From: Eshraghiella sp051880035
Lineage (GTDB): Bacteria; Bacillota; Clostridia; Lachnospirales; Lachnospiraceae
Assembly (NCBI GenBank): GCA_051880035.1
Contig: JBJENE010000003.1
Coordinates: forward strand, 1 to 64,000
Direction of reading: 5' to 3'
DNA length: 64,000 nucleotides
The notes beneath the pieces were generated by a model. The model had not been told where the DNA came from. It ran no database searches and saw only the letters and a program-made list of their open reading frames with translations. The position numbers were made by a program, and so were the translations under genes. Each line of letters begins with the position of its first letter. The stretch's first letter is position 1. Of this stretch, positions 24,868-33,449 are shown piece by piece.

Positions 24868-27318
24868 TTAAATCTCAACCTTGACTTTTTCAAGATGCCA
24901 GATGTCATTTACATACTCTTCTATCGTTCTGTCTGAAGAGAACTTACCTGAGCAGGCTGTATTCAGTATTGCAGAACGTGCCCATCCTTCTTCATCCCTG
25001 TATTTTTCCTCAATCTTTGTCTGCGCATCAGCATAAGAACGGAAATCCTTAAGAATGAAATATACATCAGGTCTTCTGTCATAAAGAAGTGAGTTATAAA
25101 TCTCCCTGAACAATTCCGGATCTTCAGGTGAATAGAAGCCGTTTATAAGCTGCATAAGTACCTGTCTGATTTCCTGGTCGTTGTTAAAGATATCCTGAGG
25201 ATTATATCCGCCGTTATTCTCATAATTGATAACTTCGTCAGCTGAGAGACCGAAGATAACTGCATTTTCCTCTCCAACTTCTTTAACAATCTCAACATTG
25301 GCTCCGTCCATTGTTCCCAGTGTAACTGCACCGTTAAGCATGAACTTCATATTACCTGTTCCCGAAGCTTCCTTACTTGCGGTTGAAATCTGCTCACTTA
25401 CATCTGCAGCGGCAAAAATCATTTCTGCATTTGAAACACGGTAGTTTTCAATAAATACAACTTTGATTTTACCGTTAATTGACTTATCATTATTGATAAC
25501 ATTTGCAACATTGTTAATAAGCTTGATAGTAAGTTTGGCTCTTCTGTAACCGGCTGCTGCCTTTGCACCGAAAATAAATGTTCTAGGATACATATCCATT
25601 TCAGGATGTGCTTTAATCTTATTGTAAAGATACATTACATGAAGAATATTTAAAAGCTGTCTCTTGTATTCATGAAGTCTCTTAACCTGAACATCGAATA
25701 TGGATCTTGGGTCAACATCCACTCCGTTATGCTCTTTAATATATTTTGCAAGCCTTATCTTATTCTGGTATTTAATCTGCATAAATTCCTTACGGCTTAA
25801 CTCGTCATCGGCGTAAACTGCAAGTTTCTTAATCTGTGAAAGGTCTGTAATCCATTCATCTCCGATTTTTCTTGTTACCCAGTCAGCCAGAAGCGGATTT
25901 CCGTGAAGAAGGAAACGGCGCTGTGTAATACCGTTAGTCTTATTGTTAAATTTATCAGGCATCATCTCATAGAAATCTTTAAGTTCCTGTTTCTTAAGAA
26001 TCTCGGTATGAAGTGCTGCAACACCGTTAACGGAAAATCCTGCAACTATTGCAAGATTTGCCATCTTTACCTGACCGTCATATACAATTGCCATTTTGGC
26101 AATTTTATCCTGATTGCCCGGATACTGTACTTTAATCTGTGCAACAAATCTTCTGTTGATTTCCTCCACAATCTGGTAAATACGAGGAAGCAGTCTTGAG
26201 AAAAGCTCGATAGGCCATTTTTCAAGGGCTTCTGCCATGATTGTATGATTGGTATATGCACAGGCTTTTGTTGTAACATCCCATGCCTCATCCCATGTAA
26301 GACCTTCTTCATCCATGAGAATTCTCATTAATTCCGCAACTGTAACGGTAGGATGTGTGTCATTAAGCTGGAAACATACCTTTTCATATAATTTTCTTAC
26401 ATCATCATGATTCTCTTTATATTTGGCAACGGCACGCTGTACACTGGCAGATACAAAGAAGTACTGCTGTTTCAGACGAAGCTCCTTACCTGCGTAATGA
26501 TCATCACAAGGATAGAGTACCTCACAGATGGTCTTTGCAAGGTTTTCCTGCTCAACGGCTTTGTGATAATCTCCTTTATCAAATGAATCAAGGTTAAACT
26601 GCTGAATTGGTTCCGCATCCCAGATTCTTAATGTATTTACTACATTGTTTCCATAACCTACAACCGGAAGGTCATAAGGGACGGCACGTACACACTGATA
26701 TCCTTCCTGAACATAATGGTCTCTTCCCGTTTCATCATAATAGCTTCTTACATATCCTCCGAAACGGACCTCAACCGCATATTCCGGTCTCTTGATTTCA
26801 AAAGGATTTCCCTCTCTCAACCAGTCATCCGGAATTTCTTTCTGATATCCGTTTTCTATTTTCTGGGCAAACATACCATATCTGTATCTGATGCCACAGC
26901 CATATGCAGGATATCCCAGTGTTGAAAGTGAATCCAGAAAACATGCTGCGAGACGGCCAAGACCACCATTTCCCAATGCTGCATCCGGTTCCTCATCCTC
27001 AATAACATTAAGGTCAAAGCCAAGCTCTTCCAGAGCTTCTTTTACTTCGTTGTAACAGGTAAGATTAATCATGCTGTTACCGAGAGCACGGCCCATCAGG
27101 AATTCCATTGACATATAATATACGGTTTTGGCATCCTGCTTTTCAAATTCCTTATGTGTGGCAATCCATCTGTCGATGATAAAATCTTTAACTGTATAAG
27201 CTACTGCCTGAAACACCTGCTGCTTTGTGGCTTCATCAATAGTTTTCCTATACATGTTTTTTACCATGCTTGTGACATTTTTCTTAAATTCTTCTTTGTC
27301 AAAGTTCATCTTTTCCAT
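24868..27318 (-). CDS. glgP: Glycogen/starch/alpha-glucan phosphorylase
   Basis: 816 residues from the ATG at 27316-27318, which has GGAG six bases upstream; the ATG 12 bases earlier has GGGG too close. It uses phosphate to release glucose-1-phosphate from alpha-1,4-glucans. Diagnostic segments: YYMSMEFLMGRAL near the N-terminus, DAALGNGGLGRLAACFLDS, the phosphate-binding RVHEYKRQ-type KRLHEYKRQLLN, and the PLP-lysine motif EASGTGNMKFMLNGAVTLGTMDGANVE (Lys in GTGNMKF; the motif is split here only by description). Regulation sites of eukaryotic enzymes are absent. It stands alone, with no other glycogen gene nearby. Confidence 0.95.
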   Translation of the reverse strand: MEKMNFDKEEFKKNVTSMVKNMYRKTIDEATKQQVFQAVAYTVKDFIIDRWIATHKEFEKQDAKTVYYMSMEFLMGRALGNSMINLTCYNEVKEALEELGFDLNVIEDEEPDAALGNGGLGRLAACFLDSLSTLGYPAYGCGIRYRYGMFAQKIENGYQKEIPDDWLREGNPFEIKRPEYAVEVRFGGYVRSYYDETGRDHYVQEGYQCVRAVPYDLPVVGYGNNVVNTLRIWDAEPIQQFNLDSFDKGDYHKAVEQENLAKTICEVLYPCDDHYAGKELRLKQQYFFVSASVQRAVAKYKENHDDVRKLYEKVCFQLNDTHPTVTVAELMRILMDEEGLTWDEAWDVTTKACAYTNHTIMAEALEKWPIELFSRLLPRIYQIVEEINRRFVAQIKVQYPGNQDKIAKMAIVYDGQVKMANLAIVAGFSVNGVAALHTEILKKQELKDFYEMMPDKFNNKTNGITQRRFLLHGNPLLADWVTRKIGDEWITDLSQIKKLAVYADDELSRKEFMQIKYQNKIRLAKYIKEHNGVDVDPRSIFDVQVKRLHEYKRQLLNILHVMYLYNKIKAHPEMDMYPRTFIFGAKAAAGYRRAKLTIKLINNVANVINNDKSINGKIKVVFIENYRVSNAEMIFAAADVSEQISTASKEASGTGNMKFMLNGAVTLGTMDGANVEIVKEVGEENAVIFGLSADEVINYENNGGYNPQDIFNNDQEIRQVLMQLINGFYSPEDPELFREIYNSLLYDRRPDVYFILKDFRSYADAQTKIEEKYRDEEGWARSAILNTACSGKFSSDRTIEEYVNDIWHLEKVKVEI

Positions 27319-27394
27319 TGTGTTCTCCATTCCCCTGTTTTACCAGGAAGTATTTTCACATGGGAAGCAAAAGCTTCCCACATGTGATGTCTGA

Positions 27395-30300
27395 TTAGTT
27401 TTTGGTCACGCCAAAAGTTACTGTCTCACCGTTGATATTCCATTCTTTGGTATATCCGTCTGTCTGTCCGGTAACAATTTCCGTTGCCAGTACATCTGCT
27501 TTAACACTGTCAGCATTTTTATTGATTAAATTACTGATTTTCTCATTATTGGCCACATATACAGTAATTTTATCCATAACCTCAAATCCGGCTTCCTTAC
27601 GCATTGTCTGGATTTTACTGATAATCTCACGAATAAAGCCTTCTTCAATTAATTCAGGAGTCAGGTTGGTATCAAGCACAACGGTAATTCCGTTATCGCT
27701 TACCGATTCAAATCCTTCTGTCTTGGCAATTTCAATAAGAAGGTCTTCTTTGGTAAGAACTACCTCTTCTCCGTCAAAATTAAATGTGAGCTGTCCTTTT
27801 TCGTTAAGCTCATCCATTGCACCGTTACCGTCAATTTCGGAAAGCGCCTGCTTGATTTTGCCTAAAAGTTTGCCATACTTAGGACCAACCGTCTTAAGCT
27901 GAGGCTTAAAGTTGTATGAACTGTATGCTCTTATATCGTCTGTGAACTCAACTTTTTTAACATTAAGCTCATCTTCAATTATTTCCTTGAAGAACTCTGA
28001 AAGTTCAAAAGGTGCCTTTACATACATTGTACCTATCGGCTGTCTGTTTTTGATGTTGGCCTGATTACGGCATGCACGGCCGGTTACCACAGTCTTAAGA
28101 ACTTCGTCCATGTTCTGTTCAAGTTCTTTGTCAATCCATGCCTCATTGGCAACAGGGAAATCACAAAGATGAATGCTTTCCGGAGCCTCAGGGTCAATAC
28201 TCTTTACGAGATTTAAATAGATTTCCTCTGTGATAAAAGGAATCATAGGTGCCGCAACTTTGCAGAGTGTCACAAGCGCCGTGTAAAGTGTCATGTACGC
28301 ATTAATCTTATCCTGCTCCATGCCCTTTGCCCAGAATCTCTCTCTTGAGCGTCTTACATACCAGTTACTTAAATCATCTACAAACTCTTCAAGTACTCTT
28401 GTAGTCTCAGGAATTTTATAATCATTAAGGTATGCGTCAACGGATTTTACAAGTGAATTAACCTTGGAAAGAATCCATTTATCCATTACCGTTAATTTAT
28501 CATATTCAAGTGTGTATTTAGTTGCGTCAAATTCATCAATATTGGCATAAAGAACAAAGAATGCATAAGTATTCCATATTGTTCCGAGGAACTTTCTCTG
28601 TCCTTCCGTAACTGCCTTGTCATAGAAACGGTTCGGAAGCCAAGGCGCTGAATTTGAATAGAAATACCATCTGATTGCATCTGCACCGTGTGTTGCCAAT
28701 GCATCAAACGGGTCTACCGCATTACCCTTTGACTTACTCATTTTCTGTCCGTTTTCGTCCTGCACATGTCCGAGAACGATTACATTCTTATACGGAGCCT
28801 TATTGAACAGAAGTGTTGATTCCGCAAGAAGGGAATAGAACCATCCTCTGGTCTGGTCAACAGCCTCTGAAATAAAGTCAGCCGGGAACTGTGCCTCAAA
28901 TAAATCCTTGTTTTCAAAAGGATAATGATGCTGGGCAAAAGGCATTGCACCTGAGTCAAACCAGCAGTCAATAACTTCCGGTACCCTGCGCATTGTTTTG
29001 CCGCACTTAGGACATTTAATCGTGACTTCATCGATAAACGGACGGTGAAGCTCTATATCATCAGGACAATTGTCTGACATTTCTTTTAATTCAGCGATAC
29101 TTCCGATGGAATGCATCTCGCCGCATTCCTCACACTGCCAGATATTAAGCGGAGTGCCCCAGTATCTGTTACGGCTGATACCCCAGTCCTGAACATTCTC
29201 AAGCCATGCACCGAAACGACCCGTTCCTATTGTCTCAGGAATCCAGTTGATTGTATTGTTATTACGGATTAAGTCTTCCTTAACCGCAGTCATTTTAATG
29301 AACCAGGATTCTCTTGCATAGTAAATAAGCGGTGTATCACATCTCCAGCAGAAAGGATAATCATGTTCAAACTTAGGAGCTGCAAAAAGTTTTCCCTGCA
29401 CATCCAGATCTTTAAGGACTTCAGGGTCTGCTTTCTTAACAAAAAGTCCGGCATACGGTGTCTCCTCGGTCATGTTACCTTTTCCGTCAACAAACTGTAC
29501 AAACGGAAGATCGTAATTGCGTCCTACTTTGGCATCATCTTCACCGAATGCAGGTGCTATATGAACGATACCTGTACCGTCTGACATGGTAACATAATTA
29601 TCGCATGTTACAAAATGTGCTTTCTTATTCTGCTTCATCGCACTAATCTTTGCGCACTCAAAAATAGGTTCATATTCCTTATACTCAAGTTCTTTTCCTG
29701 AATATTTCTGAAGAACTTCATATGCCGGAACATTCTCGTCTCTCTCAAGTCCGTCAAGCACCTTATCAAGAAGTGCCTCTGCCATATAGTAGGTATATCC
29801 GTCAACCGCTTTAACCTTGCAGTATGTCTCATCAGGATTTACGCAGAGAGCCACATTGGACGGTAATGTCCAAGGTGTGGTTGTCCATGCAAGGAAATAT
29901 GCATCTTCTCCCACAACTTTAAATCTGACAACTGCAGAGCGCTCTTTAACTGCCTTATACCCTTGAGCAACCTCATGTGATGAAAGCGGGGTTCCGCATC
30001 GAGGGCAATACGGAACAATTTTAAATCCTTTGTATAATAAGCCTTTATTCCAGATTTCCTTTAATGCCCACCACTCTGACTCAATAAAGTCATTATGGTA
30101 TGTTACATAAGGATTATCCATGTCTGCCCAGAAACCAACGGTGCCGGAGAAATCCTCCCACATCTCTTTGTATTTCCAGACACTTTCTTTACAGAATCCG
30201 ATAAACGGCTCAAGACCGTATTCTTCAATCTGCTCTTTGCCGTCAAGGCCTAATTTCTTCTCAACTTCAAGTTCCACCGGGAGTCCGTGTGTGTCCCAGC

Positions 30301-30550
30301 CGGCCTTTCTTGGTACCATATATCCTTTCATGGTACGGTATCTCGGAATCATATCTTTAATAACTCTGGTCAGCACATGCCCGATATGAGGCTTTCCGTT
30401 GGCTGTCGGAGGTCCGTCATAGAAAGTGTATGAAGGACAGTTTTCGCGCATTTTCATGCTCTTCTTAAAGATGTCATTGTCTTTCCAGAATTGTTCAACC
30501 TTTTTCTCTCTTTCAACAGGATTAAGGTCTGTAGAAACTTTCTTGTACAT
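27395..30550 (-). CDS. ileS: Isoleucyl-tRNA synthetase
   Basis: 1051 residues from the ATG at 30548-30550 (AAAGGA eight bases upstream); the longer frame would begin inside the T-box terminator. It charges tRNA-Ile. HIGH motif in GKPHIGHVL, the CP1 editing domain with AWTTTPWTLPSNVAL and GTGIVHIAPAFGEDDAKVG, KMSKS in GQKMSKSKGNAVDP. Length and sequence match the longer, eukaryote-like IleS2 type, which is associated with low mupirocin sensitivity in other bacteria (family knowledge, not tested). Expression is probably controlled by the T-box leader immediately upstream. Confidence 0.95.
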   Translation of the reverse strand: MYKKVSTDLNPVEREKKVEQFWKDNDIFKKSMKMRENCPSYTFYDGPPTANGKPHIGHVLTRVIKDMIPRYRTMKGYMVPRKAGWDTHGLPVELEVEKKLGLDGKEQIEEYGLEPFIGFCKESVWKYKEMWEDFSGTVGFWADMDNPYVTYHNDFIESEWWALKEIWNKGLLYKGFKIVPYCPRCGTPLSSHEVAQGYKAVKERSAVVRFKVVGEDAYFLAWTTTPWTLPSNVALCVNPDETYCKVKAVDGYTYYMAEALLDKVLDGLERDENVPAYEVLQKYSGKELEYKEYEPIFECAKISAMKQNKKAHFVTCDNYVTMSDGTGIVHIAPAFGEDDAKVGRNYDLPFVQFVDGKGNMTEETPYAGLFVKKADPEVLKDLDVQGKLFAAPKFEHDYPFCWRCDTPLIYYARESWFIKMTAVKEDLIRNNNTINWIPETIGTGRFGAWLENVQDWGISRNRYWGTPLNIWQCEECGEMHSIGSIAELKEMSDNCPDDIELHRPFIDEVTIKCPKCGKTMRRVPEVIDCWFDSGAMPFAQHHYPFENKDLFEAQFPADFISEAVDQTRGWFYSLLAESTLLFNKAPYKNVIVLGHVQDENGQKMSKSKGNAVDPFDALATHGADAIRWYFYSNSAPWLPNRFYDKAVTEGQRKFLGTIWNTYAFFVLYANIDEFDATKYTLEYDKLTVMDKWILSKVNSLVKSVDAYLNDYKIPETTRVLEEFVDDLSNWYVRRSRERFWAKGMEQDKINAYMTLYTALVTLCKVAAPMIPFITEEIYLNLVKSIDPEAPESIHLCDFPVANEAWIDKELEQNMDEVLKTVVTGRACRNQANIKNRQPIGTMYVKAPFELSEFFKEIIEDELNVKKVEFTDDIRAYSSYNFKPQLKTVGPKYGKLLGKIKQALSEIDGNGAMDELNEKGQLTFNFDGEEVVLTKEDLLIEIAKTEGFESVSDNGITVVLDTNLTPELIEEGFIREIISKIQTMRKEAGFEVMDKITVYVANNEKISNLINKNADSVKADVLATEIVTGQTDGYTKEWNINGETVTFGVTKN

Positions 30551-30603
30551 AGTTACATTCCTTTCACTTATTTTGTAACGGCCAAAAGCTTTTCTATCGA
30601 AAT

Positions 30604-30868
30604 AAAAAACCTCTGCCATATTCATTGGCAGAGGCCTAAATTATCACCCAATAATCCGTATGCTGCCACAGCAGCACGCCTTCGGCATACCAACATATGC
30701 GTCCTCTGTAACGGGAGAAAACCGTCATCACTTACTACCGTTATGGTTTCAGTTAGAAGCTCCGGAGTGATATTCGCTTCTCTTCTACTCGTACCGCATC
30801 TCAGCTTGCCGCGGCTCTCTGTGACTTTCAAAAAGGGCTACTGTCTCCTTCAGTGCCTTTAGATATTA
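30604..30868 (-). ncRNA. T-box leader of ileS (isoleucine specifier)
   Basis: Minus-strand leader between a consensus promoter and ileS. It shows T-box landmarks: AGAGAG near the stem I base, GCTGAGATGCGG, a specifier segment GCGAATATCACTCCGGAGC with an ATC codon at 30771-30769, and a stem III-like hairpin. It ends in an intrinsic terminator (CCTCTGCC/GGCAGAGG, 30610-30634, then six T's). The usual T-box bulge sequence GGTGGTACCGCG is not present as such; TGTTGGTATGCCG is the nearest candidate and keeps the TGGT that would pair with the ACCA end of tRNA-Ile. Confidence 0.8.
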
Positions 30869-30870
30869 CA

Positions 30871-30899
30871 ATTATAGACATTTAAAAAATATTTGTCAA
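30871..30899 (-). promoter_or_regulatory. Consensus sigma-A promoter of the ileS T-box leader
   Basis: Minus strand TTGACA (30894-30899), a 17-base spacer, TATAAT (30871-30876): both boxes perfect. Predicted start near 30864, giving a leader of about 315 bases. Confidence 0.8.
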
Positions 30900-30950
30900 T
30901 GTGCTATAATATACAAAAAAATACACTATCCCGGGGTCTTAGGAGTTAAA

Positions 30951-31235
30951 ATGGATAAATACATTATATGTGCAGGTATAATTTATCTGCTTGTCATCAA
31001 CATCATTTCGTTCATTCTTATGTATTCGGACAAAAAAAGAGCTCAGAAACACAAGTGGCGCATAAAGGAGTCCACTCTTTTTCTGAGTGCTTTTCTCGGC
31101 GGAGGCATAGGTGCCATTGCCGGCATGTATATATTCCGCCACAAAACAAAACATTGGTATTTCAAAATAGGCATGCCCTTAATTCTATTGCTCTGGATAT
31201 GCCTTATTGCAAGTCTGTGGCACTTTTTCGGTTAA
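30951..31235 (+). CDS. DUF1294 family membrane protein
   Basis: 94 residues with about three transmembrane helices. The DUF1294 pattern is clear: INIISFILMYSDKKRAQKHKWRI, LFLSAFLGGGIGAIAGM and the FRHKTKHWYFKIGMPLILL segment. The family's function is unknown, though some members are fused to cold-shock domains elsewhere. AGGAG lies five bases before the ATG. It is divergent from ileS and convergent with plsC, whose stop lies two bases away. Confidence 0.85.
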   Translation: MDKYIICAGIIYLLVINIISFILMYSDKKRAQKHKWRIKESTLFLSAFLGGGIGAIAGMYIFRHKTKHWYFKIGMPLILLLWICLIASLWHFFG

Positions 31236-31237
31236 AA

Positions 31238-31972
31238 CTATATATATTTCTTATTTTCCTGATATTTTTGTTCAATAATGCTCTGGACATGAGCTCCGAG
31301 AAATTTCTTTTCTTCCTTGGTAAGGTTCTTAATGTCTATAGGCTCACAAAACTCAATAACCGTATGCGTCTTCTTAATCCAAGGCAGATGCTTCTCAAAG
31401 CATTCACCTGTGTTATTCTGTACCATAGGAATGATTTTGCAGCCGGATTTCTCCGCAAATTTAAGACTTCCTTCATGGAAAGGAAGCATTCCGTCCTGAA
31501 AAGTATTTCTTGTTCCTTCCGGAAAAATAACAATGGATATGCCCTGTTTAATATAATCTATTCCTTTAAGAGTTGTCTTAAGTCCTTCTTTAATGTTCTT
31601 GCGGTCAAGGAAAAGACAGTAAAGATTCCTCATCCATGAGCGTAAAAGAGGTACCTTTTCTATCTCTTTCTTAGCCACAAAACCGGTTCTTCCCGGCATC
31701 ATGGAATATGAAATCACCACATCAAAGTAGCTTTTATGATTACCAACAAAAAGCACCGGTTCATCTTTAGGGATTCTATCATATCCGATAACAGTAGTCT
31801 TGATTCCGCCGATAAAACGAAGTACCTTAAATGCAAACTGGACAATCCGTAAAGAGCTCATATCCTTGGCATTTTGGTTGAATTTTCCGATAATCCATTC
31901 CACAATCAGTGCAGGTATGCTCCATATAAAAAATATTATCAAAAACAATACTGCTAAAATCAGTCTTAACAT
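31238..31972 (-). CDS. plsC: 1-acyl-sn-glycerol-3-phosphate acyltransferase
   Basis: 244 residues. An N-terminal membrane helix (LRLILAVLFLIIFFIWSIPALIVEWII) precedes the acyltransferase domain. Motif I is NHKSYFD, motif II FVAKKEIEKVPLLRSWM, motif III FPEGTR and motif IV region KIIPMVQNNTG. It acylates lysophosphatidate to phosphatidate at the membrane. It stands alone; the upstream gap to the divergent 32120 gene is about 150 bases. Confidence 0.9.
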   Translation of the reverse strand: MLRLILAVLFLIIFFIWSIPALIVEWIIGKFNQNAKDMSSLRIVQFAFKVLRFIGGIKTTVIGYDRIPKDEPVLFVGNHKSYFDVVISYSMMPGRTGFVAKKEIEKVPLLRSWMRNLYCLFLDRKNIKEGLKTTLKGIDYIKQGISIVIFPEGTRNTFQDGMLPFHEGSLKFAEKSGCKIIPMVQNNTGECFEKHLPWIKKTHTVIEFCEPIDIKNLTKEEKKFLGAHVQSIIEQKYQENKKYI

Positions 31973-32119
31973 GTTATTTCTCCTGTGCTTTTGTATGTTA
32001 TTTATTATTACTATTTTTTATAGTATACACCGATAATTTATTATTTGCAATTTAATAAAAAAATGTTACAATATGTTCTGATATGGTCAGCAAAGAAAAA
32101 TTATAAGGAGGACATGACA

Positions 32120-32611
32120 ATGCCGTTGCCGGTACAAATTATACTTATTGTTCTGGGAGTAATCCTCGTTCTGTTTATTGTATTGATTTTAGTTGGAAGA
32201 AAAATGCAGAATAAGCAGCAGGCTTCACAGGCCGATATAGAAGCTGCCTCACAGGTTTTTTCCATGCTTATTATTGACAAAAAGAAAATGAAGGCCAAGG
32301 ATTCCACACTTCCTAAAGCTGTTACCGACCAGATTCCTAAATATATGAGCCTTGTTAAGCTTCCTCTCGTTAAGGCAAAGGTTGGTCCGAGAGTCATGAC
32401 ATTGATTGCCGATGCAAAAATATATGACACCCTTCCTTTAAAGACAGAGGTTAAAGTTAAAGTAAGCGGAATTTATATTACAGATATTATTTCTACCAGA
32501 GGAAAGGTCGTAGCCGCACCTAAGAAAAAAGGCTTTATGGCCAAATTAAGAGCTAAAGCAGAAGCGGCCACTTCAAGTCAGACAGACAGCAAATCAAAGA
32601 AAAAGAAATAA
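32120..32611 (+). CDS. Single-pass membrane protein of unknown function
   Basis: 163 residues from the ATG at 32120, eight bases after GGAGG (an ATG six bases earlier is too close, and the longer frame has no site). One N-terminal helix (VQIILIVLGVILVLFIVLILVG), then a cytosolic domain with regular strand-like segments (AVTDQIPKYMSLVKLPLVKAKVGPRVMT) and a lysine-rich tail ending KSKKKK. No known domain is recognised. Its stop codon is followed at once by hairpin H1. Confidence 0.55.
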   Translation: MPLPVQIILIVLGVILVLFIVLILVGRKMQNKQQASQADIEAASQVFSMLIIDKKKMKAKDSTLPKAVTDQIPKYMSLVKLPLVKAKVGPRVMTLIADAKIYDTLPLKTEVKVKVSGIYITDIISTRGKVVAAPKKKGFMAKLRAKAEAATSSQTDSKSKKKK

Positions 32612-32680
32612 AGAATCCCCTGCGTTAAAATGGCACTCGCTAAAGCCACGAAGCCATTTAACGCAGGGAATTTTTTATTC
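32612..32680 (+). terminator. Terminator hairpin H1 (one of two inverted copies)
   Basis: Stem arms TCCCCTGCGTTAAAATGGC (32616-32634) and GCCATTTAACGCAGGGA (32653-32669) around an 18-base loop, followed by TTTTTT. It terminates the 32120 gene. The whole element recurs in inverted orientation as H2. Confidence 0.8.
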
Positions 32681-32919
32681 TAAGCTGTTGCTTCCTTATA
32701 GCATAATTATAACATTTAAATCTTTTAACATAAGAGACCATTTACCACCTATGACATGAAGGTCAAGATTTCTCCTCCGGAATATGAACCCTGTTTAAAA
32801 AAGAACACTATCCTGATTTGTTTCTTTTGATATACCTAAAGTTATAAACTCAAATTCCTCATTCGCTAGACGGACGGCATCTAATCCAATCACATTTGCA
32901 TCCGCTGGCTAAAAAATGA
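32681..32919. other. Intergenic spacer between inverted hairpins, with a possible gene fragment
   Basis: 239 bases with no open frame of 60 codons. On the minus strand a 37-codon frame (32795-32908) reads like real protein: GLDAVRLANEEFEFITLG is internal to it. It lacks a convincing start, so it may be the 3' remnant of a lost gene. An isolated GGAGGAG occurs at about 32773-32779 on the minus strand with no useful frame after it. Confidence 0.35.
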
Positions 32920-32987
32920 AAGAATCCCCTGCGTTAAAATTGGCTTCGTGGCTTTAGCGAGTGCCAATTTTAATGCAGGGGATTCTT
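32920..32987 (-). terminator. Terminator hairpin H2 (inverted copy of H1)
   Basis: Arms CCCCTGCGTTAAAATTGGC and GCCAATTTTAATGCAGGGG surround TTCGTGGCTTTAGCGAGT, the reverse complement of the H1 loop. On the minus strand it is followed by a T-rich stretch and terminates the DUF1934 gene, whose stop is seven bases away. Confidence 0.75.
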
Positions 32988-32993
32988 CATGTC

Positions 32994-33440
32994 TTATTCT
33001 ATTGTTTCATTAACCGATTCTATAATAATATGTACCCGGCAGTCCGTTACATAATCCAGGTTAATCTCAAGTCCGTAATGAATGTCCACCCTTATAACAT
33101 CTTTCTCTTCGGACACATTAAGGTCATATGTCTCAACACCCATGTTCATTCCGCCATACGGTGTTGAATAATACGACATGTTCTTCTGACCGTTGGTAAA
33201 CACCATGTGGGTGCCTCTGTCTCCTGTTCCCCTGGCAATTATCTCCACCTCGTTCTGTGTGATTTTTATGAGGTTTCCGGCAAGAGTATCACCGTTTTCA
33301 GACAGTTCCTCATATCTTACATAATGTTTTCCGTTTCGTTTATAATAACTTCCGATATTGATAACTTCAATACACTCTCCGTCCCCCATGGCTTCAACTC
33401 CATGAAGGCCTGATATTTTAATGCATACTTTTTTGTTCAT
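32994..33440 (-). CDS. DUF1934 domain-containing protein (YwiB-like beta barrel)
   Basis: 148 residues, nearly all beta strand. KHYVRYEEL, GTHMVFTNGQKNMSYYSTPYGGMNMGVETYDL and DVIRVDIHYGLEINLDYVTDCRVHIIIE are the core DUF1934 segments. The family adopts a calycin-like barrel of unknown function. It starts nine bases after the ddl stop, so it is co-transcribed with ddl. AGGAAG precedes the ATG. Confidence 0.88.
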   Translation of the reverse strand: MNKKVCIKISGLHGVEAMGDGECIEVINIGSYYKRNGKHYVRYEELSENGDTLAGNLIKITQNEVEIIARGTGDRGTHMVFTNGQKNMSYYSTPYGGMNMGVETYDLNVSEEKDVIRVDIHYGLEINLDYVTDCRVHIIIESVNETIE

Positions 33441-33449
33441 TTTATCTTC

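Noticed and set aside
27340..27394. Hairpin GGGAAGC/GCTTCCC between ileS and glgP as a terminator
   Set aside because: No T-run follows on either strand, so termination is not supported by sequence alone.
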